Below are positions 1 to 5,889 of a stretch of 9,653 nt of DNA, piece by piece. The position numbers were made by a program, and so were the translations under genes. The number at the start of each line of letters is the position of its first letter. The stretch's first letter is position 1. This DNA is from an uncultured Actinomycetes bacterium (GTDB lineage Bacteria > Actinomycetota > Thermoleophilia > Miltoncostaeales > Miltoncostaeaceae). The notes under the pieces are model-generated. The model was not told the origin of the DNA. It saw only the letters and a program-made list of their open reading frames with translations, and made no database searches. The DNA lies in contig CALMEC010000131.1 in the NCBI GenBank assembly GCA_937862675.1, positions 1-9,653 of the forward strand, given 5' to 3'.

Positions 1-1
1 A

Positions 2-823
2 GAAGAACATGTCCTCGAAGTAGAGCGTGCCGGCCTTGAGACGGTTGATGAAGGCATCACCGAAGAAGAAGCTGTTGCCCGCGTCGGTGTTGGCCTGCGT
101 GCCGTCCGCATCGCCGGCCCTGTTGGTGGCCGCGAGGACGGTCACGTTGGTGTTGGAGTCGTAGCGGAGCCCGACGGTCTGATTGGCCACCAGGCCCAGG
201 GAGACGGCGTCGTAGGAGATGGACTCGTGCGGCTGCAGCGTGATCGGGCCGATCGGGCTGACGAGGATCGTGTAGCCGTCCGGCGTCGCGCCTGCGACCT
301 CCGCTGTACCGAGTGTGCCGGCAGCACCGGGGACGTTCTTCACGACGATGGATCCGGCGCCGACCTTGGCCCCCTCGCCGATGTCGATCGAGCCGAGGAC
401 CTGGGCGCCGGTGCCGATGATGACCCCGTCGTGGATCGTCGGGTGGCGTTTGCCGGACTGCTTGCCGGTCCCTCCGAGGGTGACACCCTGATAGATGGTC
501 ACGTCCTCGCCGATCTCGGTGGTCTCGCCGATGACCACGCCCATCCCGTGGTCGATGAAGAGCCCCGGTCCGACGGTGGCACCCGGATGGATCTCGATGC
601 CGGTGATGAACCGCGCCAGCTGGCTGATCCAGCGGGCGAGCAGACGGTAGCCCCTGCGGTGGAGCGGGTGCGCCAGGCGATGCGCCCAGACGGCGTGGAG
701 CCCCGGGTACGAGGTCACGAGCTGCAGGGTGCTGCGTGCGGCGGGATCGCGCTCCTTCGCAGCGGCGACATCGCGCTGCAGGGCGGAGCGGATTCGGCGG
801 AAGACGTTACCCACGGTCGACAT
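2..823 (-). CDS. cysE: Serine O-acetyltransferase, partial, with a foreign C-terminal tail
   Basis: Makes O-acetylserine from L-serine and acetyl-CoA in the cytoplasm, the first step of cysteine synthesis. The ATG at 823 is preceded closely by AGAGGG. Residues 1-165 are a clear short-type CysE: an N-terminal helical part, then left-handed beta-helix hexapeptides, with EIHPGA (77-82), the active-site stretch IDHGMG (90-95), VIGET (97-101), LGGTGKQSGKRHP (116-128) and VGAGSIVVKNVP (154-165). A normal CysE would go on to a segment like 'PGATVVGVPGR'. Here, from about residue 166, the frame stays open but the sequence changes to AAGTLGTAEVAGATPDGYT, which resembles the N-terminal block of Bug/TctC tricarboxylate-binding proteins, and then to residues I do not recognise. 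No stop occurs before the window edge. This is either a real fusion or rearrangement or an assembly chimera. The CysE call for the N-terminal part is firm; activity of the whole is unknown. Confidence 0.85.
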   Translation of the reverse strand, partial: MSTVGNVFRRIRSALQRDVAAAKERDPAARSTLQLVTSYPGLHAVWAHRLAHPLHRRGYRLLARWISQLARFITGIEIHPGATVGPGLFIDHGMGVVIGETTEIGEDVTIYQGVTLGGTGKQSGKRHPTIHDGVIIGTGAQVLGSIDIGEGAKVGAGSIVVKNVPGAAGTLGTAEVAGATPDGYTILVSPIGPITLQPHESISYDAVSLGLVANQTVGLRYDSNTNVTVLAATNRAGDADGTQANTDAGNSFFFGDAFINRLKAGTLYFEDMFF

Positions 824-874
824 GTCCCTCTAGTATTGCACCAATCTCACACGACACGTGGTGGAGGGGCGGAT
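824..874. promoter_or_regulatory. Divergent promoter region between cysE and GNAT gene
   Basis: These 51 bases separate two divergent starts and must hold the cysE promoter. A short palindrome, ATTG-CAC-CAAT (835-845), lies just upstream of the cysE start, and on the minus strand an AATACT hexamer beside it could serve as a -10 box. GGAGG at 863-867 is the ribosome site of the plus-strand gene. An Rrf2-type regulator is encoded nearby, so the palindrome could be its site, but I see no matching copy at cysK. Confidence 0.3.
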
Positions 875-1564
875 ATGGCGACAGGCGAGACGGCAGGCGA
901 ATTCGAGGTCCCGGGCGCATCGTGCGTGACCGGCCCGTCGCCCAGCGCGAAGGCGACGCGGATCGACAAGTTGCGGGCCGAGTCGCCCGCCGCACTCGCG
1001 GAGCTCGTCGGCGGACTCGGCGACGGCCCGCTGGACATCGCGCTCTCCCCGGAGGACGAACTCGTCCCGCTCCTGAAGGACCTCGGGTTCACCCCGTACT
1101 CCGAGACGGCGACCGTGGCCCGGCGCATCGACGGGTTCCGGAAGGATCCCGCCCCGCAGGGCGTCCGGATCGAGCCCTACCGCAACGAGTGGGCCGAGTC
1201 GTTCACGCGGGCGGAGGCCGCCGCCATGGAGGACTTCTCGCTGTTCAAGGAGGTGGGTTCGCCCACCGGCTTCGAGACGGCCGAGGGCTGGGGGACCTTC
1301 CTCGCGGCACGCCGCGGTGAGGAGATCGTGGGATTCGTCCAGGCGGAGATGCCCACCGGGTGGATCAACTGGATCGGCGTCGTCCCGTCGGAGCGCCGCA
1401 AGGGGATCGGTCGAACCCTCGTCGGCGAGATCGCCATCGCGGTCCGCGACGCGGTCGGAAGCCATCTGTGCGCCGAGATCGACGACACGCCGGAGGCCGG
1501 CGCGTTCTGGAAGGAGCTGGGCTTCACCCACCGCACGCGCCTGGTCTCGCTCATCCGGCGCTGA
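875..1564 (+). CDS. GNAT-family N-acetyltransferase
   Basis: A 229-residue acetyl-CoA-dependent transferase of unknown substrate. The ATG at 875 is chosen because GGAGG (863-867) sits 7 bases upstream; the open frame runs far upstream only as a shadow of cysE. The C-terminal half (about 97-229) is a full GNAT domain: a first strand GVRIEPYRNEW, a central strand EEIVGFVQAEM, the acetyl-CoA loop VVPSERRKGIGRTLV (169-183, R-x-x-G-x-G type), and the closing EAGAFWKELGF (207-217). The N-terminal half ends in LLKDLGFTPYSETATVARRI (66-85), which looks like the last strands of another GNAT, so the protein may be a degenerate double-GNAT. It is divergent from cysE, and the next GNAT starts 10 bases downstream, probably in the same transcript. 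Family is sure; substrate is not. Confidence 0.85.
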   Translation: MATGETAGEFEVPGASCVTGPSPSAKATRIDKLRAESPAALAELVGGLGDGPLDIALSPEDELVPLLKDLGFTPYSETATVARRIDGFRKDPAPQGVRIEPYRNEWAESFTRAEAAAMEDFSLFKEVGSPTGFETAEGWGTFLAARRGEEIVGFVQAEMPTGWINWIGVVPSERRKGIGRTLVGEIAIAVRDAVGSHLCAEIDDTPEAGAFWKELGFTHRTRLVSLIRR

Positions 1565-1574
1565 CGTCCGCTGG

Positions 1575-2126
1575 ATGATCCGGTTCCGCCCCATCCAGCG
1601 GACCGATCTCCCGACGCTGTCGCGATGGCTGGACGCGCCGCACGTGAGGCGGTGGTGGGCCGACCCCTCCGACCTCGCGTCCCTTGAAGCGGCGTACGGA
1701 CCCTCGATCGACGGCGACGACCCGACCGAGGTGTTCATCGCGTCGGACGGCGACGGTGACTTCGGACTGATCCAGCGCTACGCCTACGGCGGGGAGCCGG
1801 AGTACGCCCGCGAGCTGGCGGAGATCATCCCCGTGACGGACGGCGACTGGTCGATCGACTACCTCATCGGTGACGCCGATCGCATCGGCGCCGGCCTCGG
1901 CACCGCCATGATCCGCGCTTTCATCGAGCTCCTCTCCACCGACCACCCCGACGTCCGGCGCGTGGTGGTGCCCGTCCACGCGGAGAACGAGCGGTCGTGG
2001 CGCGCGCTCAGACGGGCCGGCTTCCGGCTCGCCGCACGCGGAGAGCTGGATCCGGACAACCCGGCCGACACCCGGGATCACGTGGTGATGGAGTACCGGC
2101 CGCCGATCGCCGGACCGTCGTCGTGA
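1575..2126 (+). CDS. GNAT acetyltransferase, AAC(6')-like
   Basis: A 183-residue GNAT protein that starts 10 bases after the stop of the previous gene and has no clear ribosome site of its own, which suggests translational coupling. It begins IRFRPIQRTDLPTLSRWLD, then PHVRRWW (22-28), the pattern of the Acetyltransf_8/AAC(6') branch, which includes aminoglycoside 6'-N-acetyltransferases and siderophore acetylases. The core strand WSIDYLIGD (92-100) leads into the acetyl-CoA loop RIGAGLGTAMIRAF (103-116). The closing part has NERSWRALRRAGFRLA (138-153) and HVVMEYR. Length is normal for the family. Many chromosomal members have no known link to resistance, so an antibiotic-modifying role should not be assumed. 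It converges on cysK and is separated from it by a strong hairpin. Confidence 0.85.
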   Translation: MIRFRPIQRTDLPTLSRWLDAPHVRRWWADPSDLASLEAAYGPSIDGDDPTEVFIASDGDGDFGLIQRYAYGGEPEYARELAEIIPVTDGDWSIDYLIGDADRIGAGLGTAMIRAFIELLSTDHPDVRRVVVPVHAENERSWRALRRAGFRLAARGELDPDNPADTRDHVVMEYRPPIAGPSS

Positions 2127-2128
2127 CG

Positions 2129-2158
2129 TCCCGCCGCGGATGGAGGTCCGCGGCGGGA
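2129..2158. terminator. Hairpin between convergent GNAT and cysK genes
   Basis: Perfect 12-bp inverted repeat (TCCCGCCGCGGA at 2129-2140 and its complement at 2147-2158) around a 6-base loop. It begins two bases after the GNAT stop and ends 21 bases before the cysK stop. Its place between convergent genes suggests a bidirectional terminator. There is no T-run on either side, as is common in high-GC genomes, so termination is inferred. Confidence 0.6.
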
Positions 2159-2179
2159 GGTCAGGACCGGCTCGGAACC

Positions 2180-3112
2180 TCAGGCCTCGTCGAAGAGTCC
2201 CTGGATGCTGAGGTAGCGCGCACCGGTGTCGCACAGGAACGTAACGATCGTCAGGCCCGCGTTCTCCGGCCGCCGGGCGACCTCGACCGCGGCGTGGACG
2301 TTCGCGCCGGCGCTGATCCCCACCAGGATCCCCTCCTCACGCGCCAGGCGGCGGGCCATCGCGAACGCGGCGTCGGCGCCGACCGTCACCACCTCGTCGT
2401 AGACGGCCGTGTTCAGCACCCCCGGGATGAACCCGGCGCCGATCCCCTGGATCCGGTGGGGGCCGGGGTCGCCTCCGGACAGCACCGGCGAGTCGGACGG
2501 CTCGACCGCGATCACCCGGACACCGGGCCGCCGCGAACGGAGGACCTCACCGACGCCCGTGAGCGTGCCACCGGTGCCGACGCCGGCGACCAGGTAGTCC
2601 ACCTCGCCCCCCGTCGCGTCCCAGATCTCGGCCGCCGTCGTCTCGCGGTGGATCTCGGGGTTGGCCGGGTTCTCGAACTGCTGGGGCAGGAACGCGTCCG
2701 GGGTCTCCGCGACGATCTCGTTGGCCTTGGCGATGGCACCCCGCATGCCCTCGGCGCCCGGCGTCAGCACGAGCTCGGCACCATAGGCGCCCAGGAGGTT
2801 GCGACGTTCCACGCTCATGGTCTCCGGCATGGTCAGGATGCAGCGATAGCCCTTGGCGGCGGCCACGAACGACAGGGCGACACCCGTGTTGCCGGAGGTC
2901 GGCTCGACGATCACGCTCTTGCCGGGGACGAGCTTCCCCGCACGCTCGGCCGCCTCGATCATGGCGAGGCCGATGCGGTCCTTGACGCTGCCGGCGGGGT
3001 TGAAGCTCTCGAGCTTGGCGAGGATGCGCGCACCCGTGCCCGCGTCGATCCCACCCAGGTGGAGCAGCGGGGTGCGTCCGACCAGGTCCGTGATTGACTC
3101 GACGACGGGCAT
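2180..3112 (-). CDS. cysK: Cysteine synthase (O-acetylserine sulfhydrylase)
   Basis: A 310-residue PLP enzyme that makes cysteine from O-acetylserine and sulfide in the cytoplasm, using the product of CysE. Fold-type II hallmarks appear in order: RTPLLHL (13-19); the PLP lysine K44 in PAGSVKDRIG; the substrate loop TSGNTG (72-77); a QQFENPANP segment (144-152); the phosphate-binding loop GVGTGGT (177-183); GISAGA, with the serine that contacts the PLP ring nitrogen, near 265-270; and the C-terminal CDTGARYLS. Length is typical for CysK and there is no CBS domain. The ATG at 3112 is preferred because it gives the usual N-terminus (PVVESITDLVGRTPL) and purine-rich GAGGAAACGAGAGAG lies before it; the frame is open upstream but overlaps the Rrf2 gene. 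The Rrf2 regulator ends 47 bases upstream on the same strand, which suggests co-transcription and cysteine-dependent control. Confidence 0.95.
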   Translation of the reverse strand: MPVVESITDLVGRTPLLHLGGIDAGTGARILAKLESFNPAGSVKDRIGLAMIEAAERAGKLVPGKSVIVEPTSGNTGVALSFVAAAKGYRCILTMPETMSVERRNLLGAYGAELVLTPGAEGMRGAIAKANEIVAETPDAFLPQQFENPANPEIHRETTAAEIWDATGGEVDYLVAGVGTGGTLTGVGEVLRSRRPGVRVIAVEPSDSPVLSGGDPGPHRIQGIGAGFIPGVLNTAVYDEVVTVGADAAFAMARRLAREEGILVGISAGANVHAAVEVARRPENAGLTIVTFLCDTGARYLSIQGLFDEA

Positions 3113-3159
3113 GCTCTCTCGTTTCCTCGTGTTCAGTTCGCTGGACCGGACGGGGTCCG

Positions 3160-3573
3160 TCAGATGTGGAACATCATGGTTCCGGATGCCTGGATCTCGC
3201 GTTCGACGACCTGGGCGATCGTGATGGCGGAGAGCCGCTGCGACAACGTCTCGCACATCTCCTGCCAGATCTCGTCGACCGGCGACGGGGCCCGGTCGAG
3301 TGCGCCGACGATGGCGCCGTCGACACACTCGACCACGTCGAGGAGCGTCACCTCGTCGGCGGGGCGCGCGAAGCTGTACCCACCGCGCACGCCCCGCTGG
3401 CTCTTGAGGATGCCGGCGCGGCGCAGGGACGCGAAGAGCTGCTCCAGCACATGGAGCGGAAGCTTGCGGGCCTCAGAGATCTCCAGGATCGGGACCGGTC
3501 CCTGACCGCCTCGGCGTGCCAGTTCGACCAGGGCCTCGACGGCGGACTTGCTGCGATCGCTGATCGTGATCAG
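3160..3573 (-). CDS. Rrf2-family transcriptional regulator (CymR/IscR type)
   Basis: About 137 residues. A winged-helix DNA-binding domain of the Rrf2 family: SDRSKSAVEALVELARR, a helix-turn-helix with ISEARKLPLHVLEQLFASL, then the wing RAGILKSQRGVRGGY. The dimer helix follows (EVTLLDVVECVDG). The three clustered cysteines that bind Fe-S in IscR are missing: only one Cys lies in the VECVDG part and one in EMCETLS. This points to a CymR-like sensor; CymR of Firmicutes controls cysteine genes and binds CysK. The gene lies directly upstream of cysK on the same strand. Start problem: no ATG, GTG or TTG in frame precedes the domain. The GTG at 3450 would remove the first helices. I place the start at CTG 3573 because GGAG (3581-3584) lies 7 bases upstream; ATT at 3579 is another option. 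Family is firm; start is uncertain. Confidence 0.8.
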   Translation of the reverse strand: MITISDRSKSAVEALVELARRGGQGPVPILEISEARKLPLHVLEQLFASLRRAGILKSQRGVRGGYSFARPADEVTLLDVVECVDGAIVGALDRAPSPVDEIWQEMCETLSQRLSAITIAQVVEREIQASGTMMFHI

Positions 3574-3607
3574 TTGAATGCTCCGTTTCCCATCGGGAAT
3601 TTGGAGT

Positions 3608-4066
3608 TTACCGGACGGACTCGGGGTCGAGCAATCCCGTTGTGGATCCGGAGCGGACGATGGTCGGCACGTGGGGTGTGTCCGCGTTTCGTATGCGCTG
3701 TGCGTAGACGATCTCGATGGCGTCGATCCACGCGTCGAGGTCGCCCACCATGAACTCGTAGCCGCATTCGGCGGTGTGGATGATCATCCGGGGGCGCTTG
3801 CCGCCGGCGAGCATCTGCTCGGGTGACTTCGGGAGCCGTTCCACCTCGAGGATCTCGTCCAGCCCCATCTGGTGCCGCCTGCCGCCCAAGACGAAGTCGA
3901 TCGGCGTGGGATGGAACAACAGCCGATCGTCTGTCAGGTACAGGTTGCCGTGGCGTCCCCACCAGCCGTTCTGGAGGTCCGCCCCGCTGCGCTTGCGGAC
4001 GGTCTCCGTGGCGCGCAGTTTCTCGGCGTTGCCGCGCCTCGGCAGTTTTCGGTTCTTCGTTCCCAT
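3608..4066 (-). CDS. GRAM/PH-like domain protein, function unknown
   Basis: About 152 residues from the ATG at 4066, which follows GGGGGACGG. After a basic N-terminus (MGTKNRKLPRRGNAEKLRA) comes a stretch resembling a GRAM domain: ADLQNGWWGRHGNLYLTDDRLLFHP (29-53), the LGGRR turn, MGLDEILEVERLP (67-79), then RMIIHTAECGYEFMVGD and DAWIDAI (111-117), the usual strand order ending in a helix. GRAM domains are small PH-like folds, often membrane- or lipid-linked in eukaryotes and mostly uncharacterised in bacteria. There is no signal peptide or membrane segment. The frame extends up to 4213 and an ATG at 4151 has AGGAG close by, but those extra residues are Arg/Gly-rich and look non-coding. It ends 34 bases before the Rrf2 start and is probably the first gene of the GRAM-rrf2-cysK unit. 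The link to cysteine is by position only. Confidence 0.65.
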   Translation of the reverse strand: MGTKNRKLPRRGNAEKLRATETVRKRSGADLQNGWWGRHGNLYLTDDRLLFHPTPIDFVLGGRRHQMGLDEILEVERLPKSPEQMLAGGKRPRMIIHTAECGYEFMVGDLDAWIDAIEIVYAQRIRNADTPHVPTIVRSGSTTGLLDPESVR

Positions 4067-4203
4067 CCGTCCCCCATCGATTCGCGCGTGAGCGTTCCGG
4101 GCAGATCGTAGACCGCCGGGTCGGCGCCGATGGGGATTGCCGTCCGACATGGCTCCTACCATCCGCTCATATCGCTTGATCCCATCGCCCGGGGAGCCCC
4201 GCG
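4067..4203. promoter_or_regulatory. Divergent intergenic region
   Basis: A 137-base gap between the minus-strand GRAM gene and the plus-strand orphan ORF. It should carry the promoter of the GRAM-rrf2-cysK cluster. I could not pick out a convincing -35/-10 pair or an operator palindrome by eye. GGGGAG at 4191-4196 may be the ribosome site for the plus-strand frame. Confidence 0.3.
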
Positions 4204-4266
4204 ATCGCACCATTCATCCGATGGCTCGAGGACTACGAACGCCGCCTCGCCCTCCACGACGGCGGC

Positions 4267-4635
4267 GTGGAGCTGATCGCACGCGATCTCGCGACCCGCA
4301 CCCCGTGGCGCGTCCACGCGGGCATCGAGGGCTTCCCTCCCCCGCGTCTGACCGGACGCGGCGTGCCCGACATCCTGTGTGAGCGCGGGCACGACACCCC
4401 GCCGATCGCGGTGGAGGTGGAACTCCCGGAGACGCTCGTCCGGCGCGACACCATCCGCCGCCTGCGCGACTACGTCGATGCCGCGGTCGACATCCGCGTC
4501 GCGGTGATCGCCGACGTCGACGAGCATCCGGACGCGATCGCCGACACCTGCCGGATGCTGGACTGTGTCGGCCTCGCGATCCCGGTGGCCGCGATCGCCC
4601 CTGACCGCTCACAGGTCACCGGCTCCGCCTGGTAG
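4267..4635 (+). CDS. Hypothetical protein with PD...ExE nuclease-like signature
   Basis: A 122-residue product from GTG 4267. Visible pieces: GRGVPDILCER (30-40) and IAVEVELPET (47-56), then a helix RRDTIRRLRDYVDAA and a strand IRVAVIAD. The PD...(E)xE strand pair followed by a helix is the layout of PD-(D/E)xK nuclease-fold proteins, some of which carry VEVE in place of ExK. This is inference from a weak pattern. Coding seems to start earlier: the frame is open from 4180, and the upstream codons give a protein-like helix, FIRWLEDYERRLALHDGG, right before the GTG. No ATG, GTG or TTG exists there; an ATC at 4204 lies 7 bases after GGGGAG. So the start is either non-standard, or the gene is a truncated or frameshifted remnant. 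No partner gene is evident. Confidence 0.55.
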   Translation: MELIARDLATRTPWRVHAGIEGFPPPRLTGRGVPDILCERGHDTPPIAVEVELPETLVRRDTIRRLRDYVDAAVDIRVAVIADVDEHPDAIADTCRMLDCVGLAIPVAAIAPDRSQVTGSAW

Positions 4636-4652
4636 AGCGTAAATCCTCACTA

Positions 4653-4723
4653 CCCGGCCCGATTTCCTCCGGCCGGGCACCCGTGGGGGTTGTGCCCGGT
4701 CAAGGGCACCCGGCACTGTGCCG
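4653..4723. repeat. Cluster of three hairpins
   Basis: Three inverted repeats follow the orphan ORF. The first is CCCGGCC (4653-4659) with GGCCGGG (4671-4677), loop of 11, placed where a terminator is expected. The second is GTGCCC (4692-4697) with GGGCAC (4704-4709), loop of 6. The third is CGGCAC-T-GTGCCG (4711-4723). The first is probably a terminator. The other two, with GGCAC cores, may be regulatory structure or decayed repeat copies ahead of the secreted-protein gene. Confidence 0.5.
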
Positions 4724-4799
4724 ATAACGACAGCAAGTCCGGCACCGGGGATACCGCAACCCCCGCCGCCGATTCGAACCTGAGGAGCATGACGCCCCG

Positions 4800-5864
4800 A
4801 TGAGATTTCGACGTCTCGTGGCCGTTGCGGCCGTAATCCTGGCTGCCGGTGCCGCCGCCACGGCCGCCGCCCAGCCGATGATCCTGATGTACAGCACCCC
4901 GGAGTCGAACCGCAAGATCATCAAGCCCGGAGCCGCGGACGCGCCCCCTGTCGACGGTCGGCTCTTCGTCCCGGGCCGGCCCCGCGGGCACCTGTACGCC
5001 GGCGAGGCGGACAAGCCGTACCGGGTCGATCACATCCTCGCGGGGGACCTGATCAAGCAGTCGACCGGCGAACGGATGGCGGACTACCTGAAGAGCCGTG
5101 TGGACGGCGACGCCTGCAAGTTCTCATGGGGCCAGGTCGACTGCCGGAGCGGCCTGGTGTTCGTCGACGAGATCGACCACCGATTCGCGGAGAAGGCTCC
5201 CAACCTCAACGCCGCGGCCTGGCGGGGGCGCTCCAGCCTCTCCCAGAAGAAGCGGGCGTTCCCCGTCTATCGGCCGACCGCGCGGACGGGACAGCCCGGA
5301 TACGAACTCTCGCGCGCGATCGAGATCCTGGCCGCGACCCCCTACCGTGGCGGCGGGAGCTACGCCGAGCGCATCCACTTCTTCATCGCACCCGGTGTCG
5401 TCACCTCGATCGGGGTCGGCCGCGGCCCCTACCAGAACCTCGGGCGGGACGGACGACCGCACTTCCGTTCGCACGAGGGCGTCCGCCGCGCGCTCCAGCT
5501 GTCCGGCGGCCTTTGGATCGAGATGTACCACTACGATCACGGCGGTCGTGGCCGCTACCCGTTCAACACCTACGAGTGGCAGGTCTACCCCAACCGCATC
5601 GCCCTCTACGTGAGCGGCCTGGGGTCCACCCGTGTGGACAGCGCGATGCGCGACAAGATCCACTTCCAGATCACGTCCGGAAAGCCCAAGCTGAAGGGTG
5701 GCGCGCCGGCGAAGTGCCGGACGGGAAGCGCGATGACCTGCGTCTTCACCCTCGCGTCGAGCGCCAAGAACGCGCCGATCCTGCAGAACGGCATCGGCCA
5801 GTACCGCGTGGAGGGCGACGAGGCCGAGCTCCGCGCCAACCTCAGGCGGCTGTACTTCCCGTAG
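4800..5864 (+). CDS. Secreted protein of unknown family, paralogue 1
   Basis: A 354-residue product with a Sec signal peptide: MRFRRLVAVAAVILAAG, then TAAAQ, with likely cleavage near residue 24. The mature part is about two thirds identical by eye to the second copy at 8489-9553. Best-kept segments: PMILMY (26-31), AGEADKPYRVD (67-77), VDGDAC (101-106), VDCRSGLVFVDEID (113-126), QPGYELSRA (165-173), ATPYRGGG (179-186), HFFIAPGVV (193-201), QNLGRDGRPHFRSH (212-225), EMYHYDHGGRG (241-251) and CRTGSAMTC (306-314). All four cysteines (106, 115, 306, 314) are shared, which fits disulfides outside the cell. Strands ending in acidic residues (LVFVDEID, WIEMYHYDH) recall TIM-barrel hydrolases, but I recognise no family. 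GAGGAG lies 12 bases before the ATG; a four-codon ORF (4789-4803) overlaps the start as ATGA. No anchor, LPxTG or lipobox is seen. Confidence 0.85.
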   Translation: MRFRRLVAVAAVILAAGAAATAAAQPMILMYSTPESNRKIIKPGAADAPPVDGRLFVPGRPRGHLYAGEADKPYRVDHILAGDLIKQSTGERMADYLKSRVDGDACKFSWGQVDCRSGLVFVDEIDHRFAEKAPNLNAAAWRGRSSLSQKKRAFPVYRPTARTGQPGYELSRAIEILAATPYRGGGSYAERIHFFIAPGVVTSIGVGRGPYQNLGRDGRPHFRSHEGVRRALQLSGGLWIEMYHYDHGGRGRYPFNTYEWQVYPNRIALYVSGLGSTRVDSAMRDKIHFQITSGKPKLKGGAPAKCRTGSAMTCVFTLASSAKNAPILQNGIGQYRVEGDEAELRANLRRLYFP

Positions 5865-5889
5865 GAGGACGGAGCGACCGGCTGCGGGG

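Noticed and set aside
227..874. Long upstream extension of the GNAT open frame
   Set aside because: It lies antisense to clear CysE coding; the Asp/Arg/Gly-rich translation is a shadow, and a strong ribosome site marks the start at 875.
830..1738. 302-residue minus-strand open frame
   Set aside because: Antisense to the GNAT genes, with low-complexity Arg/Gly/Asp composition and no motif.
1575..2126. Calling this GNAT an aminoglycoside-resistance gene
   Set aside because: The family resemblance is broad; nothing in the sequence or context shows drug modification.
1997..3097. 366-residue plus-strand open frame
   Set aside because: Shadow of cysK, whose motifs are complete on the other strand.
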